A DNA stretch of 64,000 nucleotides, taken from Rathayibacter sp. VKM Ac-2856 (lineage in GTDB: Bacteria > Actinomycetota > Actinomycetes > Actinomycetales > Microbacteriaceae). Where the stretch lies: positions 350,407-414,406 of the forward strand of contig NZ_JABMLF010000005.1 in NCBI RefSeq assembly GCF_013205055.1. The letters run 5' to 3'. A program made the translations under genes and the position numbers. Shown here in pieces: positions 7,983 to 18,550 of the stretch. The notes below the pieces were generated by a model. It ran no database searches. It was given only the letters and a program-made list of their open reading frames with translations, and was not told the DNA's origin. Position 1 is the first letter of the stretch, and each line of letters opens with the position of its first letter.

Positions 7983-8614
7983 TGTTCACCGGAATCATCG
8001 AGGAGGTCGGCGTCGTCACCGCCGTCTCGGCAGGGACCGACGCGATCCGCCTGACCGTGCGCGGCCCGCTGGCCGTCGAGGGCGCCCGGCACGGCGACTC
8101 GATCGCGGTCTCGGGCGTCTGCCTCACCGTCGTCGAGCAGTCGGAGGACGGCTTCACCGCCGACGTGATGGCGCAGACCCTGCGGATGTCCACGCTCGAC
8201 GGCGTCGCGGTCGGCGACCCCGTGAACCTCGAGCGCGCGGCGCTCGTCGGCGACCGCCTCGGCGGCCACATCGTCCAGGGCCACATCGACGGCACGGCGA
8301 CGCTGCTCGCGATCACCCCCGGCGACGCCTGGCGCGTGCTGCGCTTCTCCCTCCCGCCCGAGGCCGCCCCGCTGGTCACCGACAAGGGCTCGATCGCGGT
8401 CGACGGCGTCTCGCTGACCGTCTCGGCGATCAGCCCCGCCGCCGAGCCGGAGCAGTGGTTCGAGGTCTCGCTCATCCCCGAGACCCTCGCCGCCACCACG
8501 CTCGGCGCCCGCGCCGTCGGCGACCGGGTCAACATCGAGACTGACATCCTCGCCCGCCACGTCGAGCGGATGCTCGCCCTGCGCTCGGCCGCCCCGGTCG
8601 GAGGCCGGGCATGA
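7982..8614 (+). CDS. ribE: Riboflavin synthase alpha chain
   Basis: 210 residues. It has the typical two homologous beta-barrel halves: MFTGIIEEVG with GDSIAVSGVCLTV in the first, and GGHIVQGHIDG with GSIAVDGVSLTV in the second. It dismutates two lumazine molecules into riboflavin and the pyrimidine precursor, as a trimer. The start overlaps ribD by one base, and the stop overlaps ribBA by four bases (ATGA). Confidence 0.96.
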   Translation: MFTGIIEEVGVVTAVSAGTDAIRLTVRGPLAVEGARHGDSIAVSGVCLTVVEQSEDGFTADVMAQTLRMSTLDGVAVGDPVNLERAALVGDRLGGHIVQGHIDGTATLLAITPGDAWRVLRFSLPPEAAPLVTDKGSIAVDGVSLTVSAISPAAEPEQWFEVSLIPETLAATTLGARAVGDRVNIETDILARHVERMLALRSAAPVGGRA

Positions 8615-9984
8615 GCCTCTCCACGATCCCCGAGGCCGTCGCCGCGCTCCGCGCCGGCCGGCCGATCATCGTCGCCGACGACGAGGGCCGCGAGAACGAG
8701 GGCGACGTCATCGTCTCGGCCCAGCTCGCCAGCCAGGAGACGATCGCCTGGATGGTGCGCCACTCCTCCGGCTTCATCTGCGCGCCGATGACGAACGAGA
8801 TCGCCGACCGCCTGGAGCTCCCGCTGATGGTGATCGACAACGAGGATCCGCGCGGCACCGCCTACACGCTGTCCGTCGACGCCGCCGACCGTCTCTCCAC
8901 CGGGATCAGCGCCTCGGACCGCGCGCACACGCTCCGCGTCCTCGCCGACCCGGAGGCGACCCCGTCGCGGCTGCACCGTCCGGGCCACATCCTGCCGCTG
9001 CGCGCCGTCGAGGGCGGCGTGCGCGAGCGCGACGGCCACACCGAGGCCGCGGTCGACCTGATGCGCCTGGCCGGCCTCGAGCCGGTCGGCGCCATCTCGG
9101 AGATCGTGGCGGAGGACGGCGAGATGATGCGCCTCCCCGGCCTGATCGCCCTCGGCGAGCGCGAGGACGTGCCGGTCACCACGGTCGCCGCGCTCATCGC
9201 GTACCTCGAGGAGCACCACCCCGACCTCGACGCGCCGAGCGTGGAGCCTGCCCGCGACACCCCGCGGGTGATCTTCGAGGTCGAGACCACCGTGCCGACC
9301 ACCCACGGCCCGTTCCGCCTGCGCGCCTACCGCGACCGCCAGACCGGAGCCGACCACGTCGCGGTCGTGGCCGGCGAGGTCGGCGACGGCCGCCCGGCGC
9401 TCGTGCGGGTGCACTCCGAGTGCCTCACCGGCGAGGCGTTCGGCTCGCTGAAGTGCGAGTGCGGCCCGCAGCTCGACGCGGCGCTCGACACGATCCAGCG
9501 CGACGGCGGCGTCGTGATCTACCTGCGCGGGCACGAGGGCCGCGGCATCGGGCTGATCAACAAGCTCCGCGCGTACCGGCTCCAGGAGGACGGGCTCGAC
9601 ACGCTCGACGCCAACCTCGCCCTCGGCCTGCCCGCGGACGCGCGCGACTACGGAGCGGCCGTCGGCATCCTCGAGGACCTCGGCGTCACCGACGTCCGCC
9701 TGCTCACCAACAACCCGGAGAAGGTGCGCCAGCTCACCGATCGCGGCATCACCGTCTCCGAGCGCGTGCCGCTCGTGGCCGGCGTCGGCGCCTTCAACCA
9801 GGGCTACCTCGCCACCAAGCGCGACCGGATGGGCCACTTCAGCGATCTCGACCCCCTCGCCGGCGTCGACACCCTCGTCGAACCCGACCCCCTGGTCGAC
9901 TCGGGCACTCTCGTCGATCCCGGCCCCGGGATCGGACTCGACCCCCTCGACGCCGGACCCTCCGGCGCGACATCGAAGGAGTAA
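8611..9984 (+). CDS. ribBA: Bifunctional DHBP synthase / GTP cyclohydrolase II RibBA
   Basis: 457 residues. The N-terminal DHBP synthase domain shows DDEGRENEGD and a conserved RPGHILPL. The C-terminal GTP cyclohydrolase II domain has the zinc cysteines in HSECLTGEAFGSLKCECG, the GHEGRGIGL motif and LTNNPEKV. The two activities supply both substrate branches of the pathway. After the conserved end (KRDRMGHF) there is an acidic Asp/Pro/Leu tail of about 40 residues (VEPDPLVDSG and similar), which is not part of either catalytic domain. Confidence 0.95.
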   Translation: MSLSTIPEAVAALRAGRPIIVADDEGRENEGDVIVSAQLASQETIAWMVRHSSGFICAPMTNEIADRLELPLMVIDNEDPRGTAYTLSVDAADRLSTGISASDRAHTLRVLADPEATPSRLHRPGHILPLRAVEGGVRERDGHTEAAVDLMRLAGLEPVGAISEIVAEDGEMMRLPGLIALGEREDVPVTTVAALIAYLEEHHPDLDAPSVEPARDTPRVIFEVETTVPTTHGPFRLRAYRDRQTGADHVAVVAGEVGDGRPALVRVHSECLTGEAFGSLKCECGPQLDAALDTIQRDGGVVIYLRGHEGRGIGLINKLRAYRLQEDGLDTLDANLALGLPADARDYGAAVGILEDLGVTDVRLLTNNPEKVRQLTDRGITVSERVPLVAGVGAFNQGYLATKRDRMGHFSDLDPLAGVDTLVEPDPLVDSGTLVDPGPGIGLDPLDAGPSGATSKE

Positions 9985-9987
9985 GCC

Positions 9988-10461
9988 ATGGCCGGTAGCG
10001 GCGCCCCCACCACCTCCGCCCTCGACGGGAGCGGCCTCCGCGTCGTCGTCGTCGCGGGGACCTGGCACCAGCAGATCAGCGACGGCCTGATCGCCGGCGC
10101 GTCGAGCGCGCTCGACGAGTCGGGCGCCTCCTGGTCGCTCGTGCGCGTCCCCGGCTCGTTCGAGCTGCCGGTCGCCGCGAAGGCGGCGCTCGAGGCGGGC
10201 GCGGACGCGGTGGTCGCCCTCGGCGTGATCATCCGCGGCGGCACCCCGCACTTCGAGTACGTCTCGGACGCCGCGACCTCCGGGCTGACCACCGTCTCGA
10301 TCCAGACCGGCAAGCCGGTCGGCTTCGGCGTGCTCACCCTCGACACCGAGCAGCAGGGCATCGACCGCGCCGGCCTGCCCGGCTCGAAGGAGGACAAGGG
10401 CCGCGAGGCGGCGGAGGCGGCCGTCGCGACCGCGCTCGTCCTCCGCGAGCTGCGCGGCTAG
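9988..10461 (+). CDS. ribH: 6,7-dimethyl-8-ribityllumazine synthase
   Basis: 157 residues; GAAGGAGTAAGCC before the ATG is a good ribosome binding site, 3 nt after ribBA. Family motifs are [41 protein letters not shown] and [11 protein letters not shown]. It condenses the ribityl pyrimidine with dihydroxybutanone phosphate, usually as a pentamer or icosahedral shell. It is the last gene of the riboflavin operon, followed by a strong hairpin. Confidence 0.96.
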   Translation: MAGSGAPTTSALDGSGLRVVVVAGTWHQQISDGLIAGASSALDESGASWSLVRVPGSFELPVAAKAALEAGADAVVALGVIIRGGTPHFEYVSDAATSGLTTVSIQTGKPVGFGVLTLDTEQQGIDRAGLPGSKEDKGREAAEAAVATALVLRELRG

Positions 10462-10501
10462 CTCCCGAGGCACCGGCCACCCCCGCTCCGGAGGTGCGCT
10501 C

Positions 10502-10539
10502 GCGCGCCGGTGACCCCCCTACCGGGGGCGCCGGCGCGC
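10502..10539 (+). terminator. Terminator of the riboflavin operon
   Basis: A perfect 9-bp stem (GCGCGCCGG with CCGGCGCGC) encloses a second CCCCC/GGGGG stem and is followed by TTT. It lies 40 bp after ribH. Confidence 0.75.
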
Positions 10540-10685
10540 TTTGCTGTGAGAACACGGAGTAAAGTGGCCGGGTCGTCACGAGCGGCCCTACCCTTACTCC
10601 CCCTCGGCCCCCGCGGCCCGCAGCGCCCGATCGACGCCGCCCCCGCCGGCACCGGGAGACCCCTCCACCGGAGCAGCTCTCTTCC

Positions 10686-12035
10686 ATGTCTTCTTCCCGT
10701 ACCGCAGCCGACGCTCCCGCCGCCGCCCCGCAGAACTCGCGGGGCCGGGTGATCCTGGCGAGCCTCATCGGCACCTCGATCGAGTTCTACGACTTCTACG
10801 CCTACGCGACCGCGGCCGTCCTGGTCTTCCCGTCGCTCTTCTTCGTCAACGAGGACCCGGCGACCGCGCTCCTCGCCTCCTTCGCCGTCTTCGGCGTCGC
10901 GTTCATCGCGCGCCCGATCGGCTCGATCATCTTCGGCCACTTCGGCGACCGGATCGGCCGCAAGGGCACCCTCGTCGCCTCCCTCCTCACGATGGGAATC
11001 GCGACCTTCCTGATCGGCTGCCTGCCGACCGCGCTCACCCCCGGCTGGGAGTTCCTCGCGCCGTTCCTGCTCGTCGTGATGCGCTTCTGCCAGGGTCTCG
11101 GCCTCGGCGGCGAGTGGTCCGGCGCCGCGCTCCTGGCGACCGAGAACGCGCCCGCGAACAAGCGCGCCATCTACGGCACCTTCCCCCAGCTCGGCGCCCC
11201 GATCGGCTTCATCGTCGCGAACGTCCTCTTCCTGGTGCTCGCGAGCACCATGAGCGACGAGACCTTCGCCGCCTGGGGCTGGCGCGTGCCGTTCCTCGCG
11301 AGCGCCGTCCTCGTGATCATCGGCCTCTACGTCCGGTTCAAGCTCGTCGAGACCCCCGCGTTCCAGAAGGTCGTCGAGAAGGGCGAGGTCGCCAAGCTCC
11401 CGCTCGCCCGCGTCTTCGTCAGCAGCTGGCGCCCGCTGATCCTCGGCACGTTCATCATGCTGGCGACCTACGTGCTCTTCTACCTGATGACCACGTTCAC
11501 GCTGACCTACGGCACCACGCCCGCCGACGCCGCGACCCCGGGTCTCGGCTACAGCCGCAACGACTTCCTCATCATGCTGATCGTGGGCGTCGTCTTCTTC
11601 GGCATCTTCACGCTCGTCTCGGGCCCCCTGGCCGAGAAGTTCGGGCGCCGTCGCACGCTGCTCGCCGTCACCACGGCGATCCTCGTCTTCGGCCTGCTCT
11701 TCGTCCCGCTGTTCAGCGGCGGCTTCGCCGGCGTGATGGCGGTGCTGATCCTCGGCTTCACGCTGATGGGGCTCACCTTCGGCCCGATGGGCGCCGTGCT
11801 GCCCGAGCTGTTCCCGACCAACGTCCGCTACACCGGCTCGGCGATGTCGTACAACCTCGCGTCGATCCTCGGAGCGGCGCTCGCGCCGATCATCGCGGTG
11901 GCGCTCTGGCAGTCGGCCGGCGGCAGCACGCTGCTGGTCGGCCTCTACCTCAGCGGCGCGGCGGTGCTGACGCTCATCGCGCTCCTGCTCTCGAAGGAGA
12001 CGCAGCACCTCTCGTACACGGACAACGTGTCGTAG
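10686..12035 (+). CDS. MHS-family MFS transporter (ProP/ShiA type)
   Basis: 449 residues with about twelve hydrophobic segments. The metabolite:H+ symporter signature is clear: GTSIEFYDFYAYATAA in helix 1, RPIGSIIFGHFGDRIGRK between helices 2 and 3, and RFCQGLGLGGEWSGAALL in helix 4. Members import compatible solutes, shikimate, dicarboxylates or similar compounds; the substrate cannot be read from the sequence. It is a single-gene unit with its own terminator. Confidence 0.9.
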   Translation: MSSSRTAADAPAAAPQNSRGRVILASLIGTSIEFYDFYAYATAAVLVFPSLFFVNEDPATALLASFAVFGVAFIARPIGSIIFGHFGDRIGRKGTLVASLLTMGIATFLIGCLPTALTPGWEFLAPFLLVVMRFCQGLGLGGEWSGAALLATENAPANKRAIYGTFPQLGAPIGFIVANVLFLVLASTMSDETFAAWGWRVPFLASAVLVIIGLYVRFKLVETPAFQKVVEKGEVAKLPLARVFVSSWRPLILGTFIMLATYVLFYLMTTFTLTYGTTPADAATPGLGYSRNDFLIMLIVGVVFFGIFTLVSGPLAEKFGRRRTLLAVTTAILVFGLLFVPLFSGGFAGVMAVLILGFTLMGLTFGPMGAVLPELFPTNVRYTGSAMSYNLASILGAALAPIIAVALWQSAGGSTLLVGLYLSGAAVLTLIALLLSKETQHLSYTDNVS

Positions 12036-12052
12036 GTCCTGCGACCCCGCAC

Positions 12053-12085
12053 GTCCGGCCCGTCGGTGATCCCGGCGGGCCGGAC
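12053..12085 (+). terminator. Terminator after the MHS transporter
   Basis: A perfect 10-bp stem (GTCCGGCCCG with CGGGCCGGAC) encloses a 13-nt loop, 18 bp after the stop codon. Confidence 0.7.
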
Positions 12086-12213
12086 CCGTCTCCGGGCACT
12101 GCCGCGACCGGCGCTCGGCGTCGCGACCGGCGGCCGGTTCGCAGCAACGAGGGGGCAGAATGGACGGCGGCCTGCACGGAGCACGGCAGGGGACGAGCGA
12201 GGACGAACGAGCG

Positions 12214-14040
<1,827 letters not shown>

Positions 14041-14102
14041 GCCGCCCGGGTGCGGGGCCCGAGGCGCGCGGTCAGAGCTCTGCAGTACGGGTCGGCAGCG
14101 AG

Positions 14103-14846
14103 TCAGCGCGGCGGCATCCGCAGCGCGCCGTCCAGGCGGATCACCTCGCCGTTGAGCATCGGGTTCTCGATCACGTGGCGGACGAGCGCCGCGAACTCCG
14201 ACGGCCGGCCGAGTCGCGCCGGATGCGGCACGGCCTCGCCGAGGGCCGTGCGGGCCGCCTCGGGCAGGCCGGCGAGCAGCGGTGTGTCGAAGGTGCCGGG
14301 TGCGATCGAGACGACCCGGATCAGCACGGCGGCCAGCTCGCGGGCGAGCGGCAGGGTCAGCGCGGCGACCGCGCCCTTCGAGGCGGCGTAGGCGGCCTGG
14401 CCGATCTGCCCTTCGAAGGCGGCCACGGAGGACGTGGTCACGAGGACGCCCCGCTCCCCGTCGACGGGCTCCGCCTCGGCGATCGCGGCCGCCGCGAGCC
14501 GCAGCACGTTCAGGGTGCCCACGGTGTTGATCCGCAGCACCCGCTCGAAGGCGTCGAGCGCGAGCGGCCCGTCGCGGCCGAGCAGCCGGCCGGGAGTGGC
14601 GACCCCGGCGCAGGCGACGGCGATCCGGAGCCCGTCCGCGGCCGCGACGGCGCGCTGCACGGCGTCGGCGTCGAGCACGTCGCCCGCGACGCGCACGATC
14701 GACTCCGGGACGTCGGCGGCGTCGAGTGCCGCAGGGAGATCGAGCACGACGACCCGCGCGCCGGCCTCGTCGAGGGCGCGCGCCGTCGCCGCGCCGAGCC
14801 CGGAGGCTCCCCCGGAGACCAGCGCGGAGCAGCCCTCGACGCGCAT
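14103..14846 (-). CDS. SDR-family 3-hydroxyacyl-CoA dehydrogenase-like oxidoreductase
   Basis: 247 residues. The NAD-binding GGASGLG, the NTVG structural motif and the catalytic S/YAASK set are present. TSSVAAFEGQIGQAAYAASKG and the APGTFDTPLLAGLP region match the type II 3-hydroxyacyl-CoA dehydrogenase (HSD10-like) subgroup. Its role would be in fatty acid or branched-chain acyl-CoA oxidation. The ATG overlaps the stop of the upstream lipoprotein gene (TGATG), so the two are co-translated, though a functional link is not obvious. Confidence 0.87.
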   Translation of the reverse strand: MRVEGCSALVSGGASGLGAATARALDEAGARVVVLDLPAALDAADVPESIVRVAGDVLDADAVQRAVAAADGLRIAVACAGVATPGRLLGRDGPLALDAFERVLRINTVGTLNVLRLAAAAIAEAEPVDGERGVLVTTSSVAAFEGQIGQAAYAASKGAVAALTLPLARELAAVLIRVVSIAPGTFDTPLLAGLPEAARTALGEAVPHPARLGRPSEFAALVRHVIENPMLNGEVIRLDGALRMPPR

Positions 14847-15232
14847 CAGGGGGCGATCGTCGGCACGGGGGCGTCGGTGGACAGCGCCTCCGCGGAGCAG
14901 TCGGTGAAGGTGCGGTCGTAGTCGGCGATCGCCTGCTGCGCCGCCAGCGACTCCGCGTCGTCCACGGGCTCCTCCGGGGCGAGGGGCCGCTCGCCGAGGC
15001 CGTAGCGCGCCAGGCAGCGGGTGATGGCCTGCGAGACGGCGTCTCCCCCCGTCGCGATCCCCGCGGTCGCGGCCGGTGTCGACTCCGTCGCCCCGGTCGT
15101 CCGCGAGGGGGCGACCCCGGAGTCCGGGACCTCGGCCGGGTCGAGCGCGCAGCCCGCGGTCAGCAGCGCGAGCAGCACCGCGGAGGCGGCGGGCAGCACG
15201 CGGACGGCGCGGGGCCGGGAGCGCTCGGACAT
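14846..15232 (-). CDS. Small secreted lipoprotein of unknown function
   Basis: 128 residues from the ATG at 15232. A basic N-region and hydrophobic stretch end in the lipobox LTAGC, so the protein should be lipidated and surface-attached. The mature part has a Ser/Thr/Ala linker, then two conserved-looking cysteines in ITRCLARYGLGE and FTDCSAEAL. I do not recognise a family. A -10-like TACGCT is at 15307-15312 on the complement. It is coupled to the SDR gene downstream. Confidence 0.75.
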   Translation of the reverse strand: MSERSRPRAVRVLPAASAVLLALLTAGCALDPAEVPDSGVAPSRTTGATESTPAATAGIATGGDAVSQAITRCLARYGLGERPLAPEEPVDDAESLAAQQAIADYDRTFTDCSAEALSTDAPVPTIAP

Positions 15233-15448
15233 GGGCGACCTCGCAGGGGTGCGGTGGCGGACGAGGGACGGGCAGCGGAGCACCGGTGCCGGCCGCTGTC
15301 GTGGCGAGCGTAACGCAGGCCCTCGTCGCGGGGGGCGCCGCGGGCGGCGGTCGGACCGGAAAGGGGGCGCTCAGGACCGAACGGGGGTGGCCGGGGCCCG
15401 CCTGGCCCGCGGGGGGCGACGGAGGTCGACGGAGGCGAGCGGGCGCAC

Positions 15449-16249
15449 TCAGCTCGCCGCGAGCGCCCACATCGCGACCGCGCTCGCCGCCGCCACGTTC
15501 AGCGAGTCGATCCCGTGCCGCATCGGGATCTGCACCGCGACGTCCGCGGCGGCCAGCGCCTCGGGGGTCAGCCCCTCCCCCTCGGTGCCGAGGACGAGCG
15601 CGACCCGCTCGGGCGCGTCCGCCGCGAAGTCGCGCAGCGGCACCGCCTCCGGGGTCAGCGCCATCGCCGCGATCGTGAAGCCGGCTTCGTGCAGGAGCGC
15701 CTGCGTGCTCGTCCAGTCGCCCACCCGCGTCCACGGCACCTGCAGCACCGTGCCCATGCTCACCCGGATCGCGCGGCGGTAGAAGGGGTCGGAGCAGCGC
15801 GGCGTCACCAGCACCGCGTCGGCCCCGATCGCGCCGACCGAGCGGAAGATCGCGCCGACGTTGGTCGGGTCGACCACGTTCTCGAGCACGACCACGCGCC
15901 GGGCGCCGGCGAGCAGCCGAGCGGGATCGGCCAGCACCGGCCGGTCGAGCGCGGCGATCAGCCCGCGGTGCAGCGTGTAGCCGGTCAGCTCGGCCAGCAG
16001 CTCACCGGGCCCCGTGAACACGGGCACGTCGCGGTCCCCGAGCAGCCGCTCGGCCTCCTCGACGGACCCGCCGAGCGAGAGCACCGAGCGCGGCCGGTGC
16101 CCCGCGGCGAGCGCGCGCTCGAGCACCAGCGCCGACTCCGCGAGGTAGAGGCCGTGCGGGCCGCGGGCGTTCTTCAGCGCGACGTCCGTGGCGTGCGCGT
16201 AGTCGCGCAGCCGCGGGTCCTCGAGCGAGCGGACCTCGATCAGCTCCAC
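15449..16249 (-). CDS. TrmH/SpoU-family RNA 2'-O-methyltransferase
   Basis: 266 residues. The N-terminal substrate-binding region is followed by a SPOUT knot domain with motif 1 ENVVDPTNVGAIFRS, motif 2 LVLGTEGEGL and motif 3 IPMRHGIDSLNVAAA. SpoU enzymes methylate ribose 2'-OH groups in rRNA or tRNA using S-adenosylmethionine; a 23S rRNA target is likely but not shown. It follows the aldehyde dehydrogenase gene by 3 nt, so the two share a transcript. Confidence 0.9.
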   Translation of the reverse strand: MELIEVRSLEDPRLRDYAHATDVALKNARGPHGLYLAESALVLERALAAGHRPRSVLSLGGSVEEAERLLGDRDVPVFTGPGELLAELTGYTLHRGLIAALDRPVLADPARLLAGARRVVVLENVVDPTNVGAIFRSVGAIGADAVLVTPRCSDPFYRRAIRVSMGTVLQVPWTRVGDWTSTQALLHEAGFTIAAMALTPEAVPLRDFAADAPERVALVLGTEGEGLTPEALAAADVAVQIPMRHGIDSLNVAAASAVAMWALAAS

Positions 16250-16252
16250 GGA

Positions 16253-17740
16253 TCAGGCGAACGGATCGGGGGTGAGCGTGTACTTGGTGCTGAGGTACTC
16301 GTGAATGCCCTCGAGTCCGCCCTCGCGGCCGAGACCCGACTGCTTGACCCCGCCGAAGGGCGCCGCCGCGTTCGACACGACGCCGACGTTCAGGCCCATC
16401 ATCCCGGTGGCGAGGCGCTCGATCATCCGCTGGCCGCGGGCGAGGTCGCGGGTGAACACGTAGGAGACCAGGCCGAACTCGGTGTCGTTGGCGAGGCGGA
16501 CGGCCTCGTCCTCGTCGCGGAACGGCACGATCGCCAGCACCGGCCCGAAGATCTCGGTGCGGAGGATCTCGCTGCCGGGCGCGACCCCCGTGATCACCGT
16601 CGGCTCGTAGAAGTGGCCGGCCCCCTCGATCGGGTGCCCGCCCGTGCGGATCTGGGCGCCGCGGTCGACGGCGTCCCGGACGAGCGACTCGGCCTTGGCG
16701 GTGGCGCGGTCGTCGATGAGCGGCCCGATGCCGACGCCCGGCTCGGTGCCGCGGCCGACCGTCAGCGCGCGGACGCGCTCGGTGACCCGGGCGGCGAACT
16801 CCTCGGCGACCGACTCGTGCACGAAGAAGCGGTTGGCGGCCGTGCAGGCCTGGCCGATGTTGCGGAACTTCGCGAGCATCGCGCCCTCGACCGCGCGGTC
16901 GAGATCGGCGTCCTCGAAGACGACGAACGGCGCGTTGCCGCCCAGCTCCATCGACGTGCGGAGCACGCCCTCGGCCGCCTGCTGCAGCAGCGTGCGCCCG
17001 ACCGGCGTCGAGCCGGTGAAGGAGAGCTTGCTCAGCCGCGGGTCGGAGAGGATCGGCTCCGAGACCGCGCCGGCCGACGAGGTGGTGACGACGTTGACGA
17101 CGCCGTCCGGCACGCCCGCCTCGGCGAGCAGCGCGGCGAAGGCGAGCGTCGTCAGCGGCGTGAGCTCGGCCGGCTTCACGACGACGGTGCAGCCGGCGGC
17201 GAGGGCCGGGGCGATCTTGCGCGTCGCCATTGCGAGCGGGAAGTTCCACGGGGTGATCAGGTAGCAGGGGCCGACGGGGTGCTGCGAGACGATCATCCGC
17301 CCCGTGCCCTCCGGGTTGACGCCGTAGCGGCCCGAGATGCGCACCGCCTCCTCGCTGAACCAGCGGAGGAACTCACCGCCGTAGGCGACCTCGCCCAGTG
17401 CCTCGGCGAACGGCTTGCCCATCTCGAGCGTCATCAGCAGGGCGAAGTCGTCCTTGCGCTCCTGCAGCAGGTCGAACGCGCGGCGGAGGATCTCCGCGCG
17501 CTTCCGCGGGGCCGTGGCGGCCCAGTCGGGTCCGGCGGCGACGGCGGCGTCGAGCGCTCGCACGCCGTCCTCCGGGGTCGCGTCGGCGATCGTGCGGATC
17601 ACCTCGCCGGTGGCCGGGTCCTCGACGTCGATCGTGCCTCCCGCGGAGCCGTCGACCCAGGCGCCGCCGATGAACAGCTGCGCGGGGACGCGGGCGAGCA
17701 GGGCCGCCTCGGCGGCGCTTCGAACGACGGAATCACTCAC
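16253..17740 (-). CDS. gabD: NAD(P)-dependent succinate-semialdehyde dehydrogenase-like aldehyde dehydrogenase
   Basis: 495 residues, the usual family length. The catalytic cysteine is C299 in GQACTAANR and the general base is E265 in MELGGNAPF. TPWNFPLAM and FTGSTPVGR belong to the cofactor site. Overall similarity is to GabD-type enzymes, which oxidise succinate semialdehyde from GABA to succinate; other aldehydes are possible. No GABA aminotransferase is nearby, so the symbol is tentative. It is transcribed with the rRNA methyltransferase. Confidence 0.82.
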   Translation of the reverse strand: MSDSVVRSAAEAALLARVPAQLFIGGAWVDGSAGGTIDVEDPATGEVIRTIADATPEDGVRALDAAVAAGPDWAATAPRKRAEILRRAFDLLQERKDDFALLMTLEMGKPFAEALGEVAYGGEFLRWFSEEAVRISGRYGVNPEGTGRMIVSQHPVGPCYLITPWNFPLAMATRKIAPALAAGCTVVVKPAELTPLTTLAFAALLAEAGVPDGVVNVVTTSSAGAVSEPILSDPRLSKLSFTGSTPVGRTLLQQAAEGVLRTSMELGGNAPFVVFEDADLDRAVEGAMLAKFRNIGQACTAANRFFVHESVAEEFAARVTERVRALTVGRGTEPGVGIGPLIDDRATAKAESLVRDAVDRGAQIRTGGHPIEGAGHFYEPTVITGVAPGSEILRTEIFGPVLAIVPFRDEDEAVRLANDTEFGLVSYVFTRDLARGQRMIERLATGMMGLNVGVVSNAAAPFGGVKQSGLGREGGLEGIHEYLSTKYTLTPDPFA

Positions 17741-17822
17741 GAGAACACTCTTCCTGTGCGGATCGAGTCGTGCGGACCCCGCACGACCATGCTTCTCAGT
17801 CTACGACCGGCTCCGAGGAGGA

Positions 17823-18467
17823 TCAGGAGCCGGCGACGCCTGTGGAGGCGGAGGGGCCTGTGGAGGAGGGTGCCATGGAGGAGGGTGCAGTGGAGGACGA
17901 CGGCTCCACCCGCACGCCCGCCGCCTCGAGCTCGCGCAGCGCGGCGGCGCTCGCCTCGGCCGACACCCCGGCGACGAGGTCGGACAGGACGCGGACCTCG
18001 AGTCCGGCCTTCCGCGCATCGAGCGCCGACGCCCGCACGCAGTAGTCGGTGGCCAGCCCCACCACGTCGAGCTCGGTCACGCCCAGGCGCTCGAGCAGCT
18101 CCGGCACCGCCGCGCCGTCGTCCGCCGTGCCCTCGAAGGCCGAGTAGGACGGCCGGCCCTGCCCCTTGCGGATGTGCACGTCGACCGCGTCGAGCGCGAG
18201 CGCCGGGTGGTACTCCGCGCCGTCCGTGCCGGCCACGCAGTGCACGGGCCAGGTGTCGACGAAGTCGGGCTGAGCGGCGAAGTGGCCGCCGTTGTCGGAG
18301 TCGCCGTCGTGCCAGTCGCGCGAGGCGAGGACCGTCGCGTAGCGGCCGGGCTGCGCGGCGAGGTGGGCGGTGATGCCCTCGGCGACGCGGGTGCCGCCGG
18401 TCACGGCGAGCGCGCCCTCCTCGGTGAAGTCGTTCTGCACGTCGACGATCAGGAGTGCCGTGGTCAT
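17823..18467 (-). CDS. pncA: Nicotinamidase (isochorismatase family)
   Basis: 214 residues from the ATG at 18467 with GAGAGGACC as ribosome binding site. The triad is Asp in VDVQNDF, Lys in RKGQG and Cys in ATDYCV; metal ligands are in SRDWHDGDSDNGGHF and nearby. It deamidates nicotinamide to nicotinate for NAD salvage. The last 20 or so residues are a Ser/Thr/Pro repeat (SSTAPSSMAPSSTGPS) encoded by imperfect 15-18 bp DNA repeats, beyond the conserved domain, so probably a recent expansion. Confidence 0.9.
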   Translation of the reverse strand: MTTALLIVDVQNDFTEEGALAVTGGTRVAEGITAHLAAQPGRYATVLASRDWHDGDSDNGGHFAAQPDFVDTWPVHCVAGTDGAEYHPALALDAVDVHIRKGQGRPSYSAFEGTADDGAAVPELLERLGVTELDVVGLATDYCVRASALDARKAGLEVRVLSDLVAGVSAEASAAALRELEAAGVRVEPSSSTAPSSMAPSSTGPSASTGVAGS

Positions 18468-18550
18468 GGTGGTCCTCTCGGGGTCGGAGTCGGCGGTGTC
18501 GGAGTCGGTGTCGGCCGGTCGGAGCGGGCGGGCGGTGGGAGCCACCGCGG

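Noticed and set aside
10541..10565. Promoter TTGCTG/TAAAGT before the MHS transporter
   Set aside because: The spacing is only 13 bp, too short for a sigma-70-type promoter.
12160..12213. Upstream ATG as start of the ABC transporter
   Set aside because: The ATG overlaps a CAGAAT -10-like sequence, so it cannot be within the mRNA made from that promoter. The ATG at 12214 has the better context.
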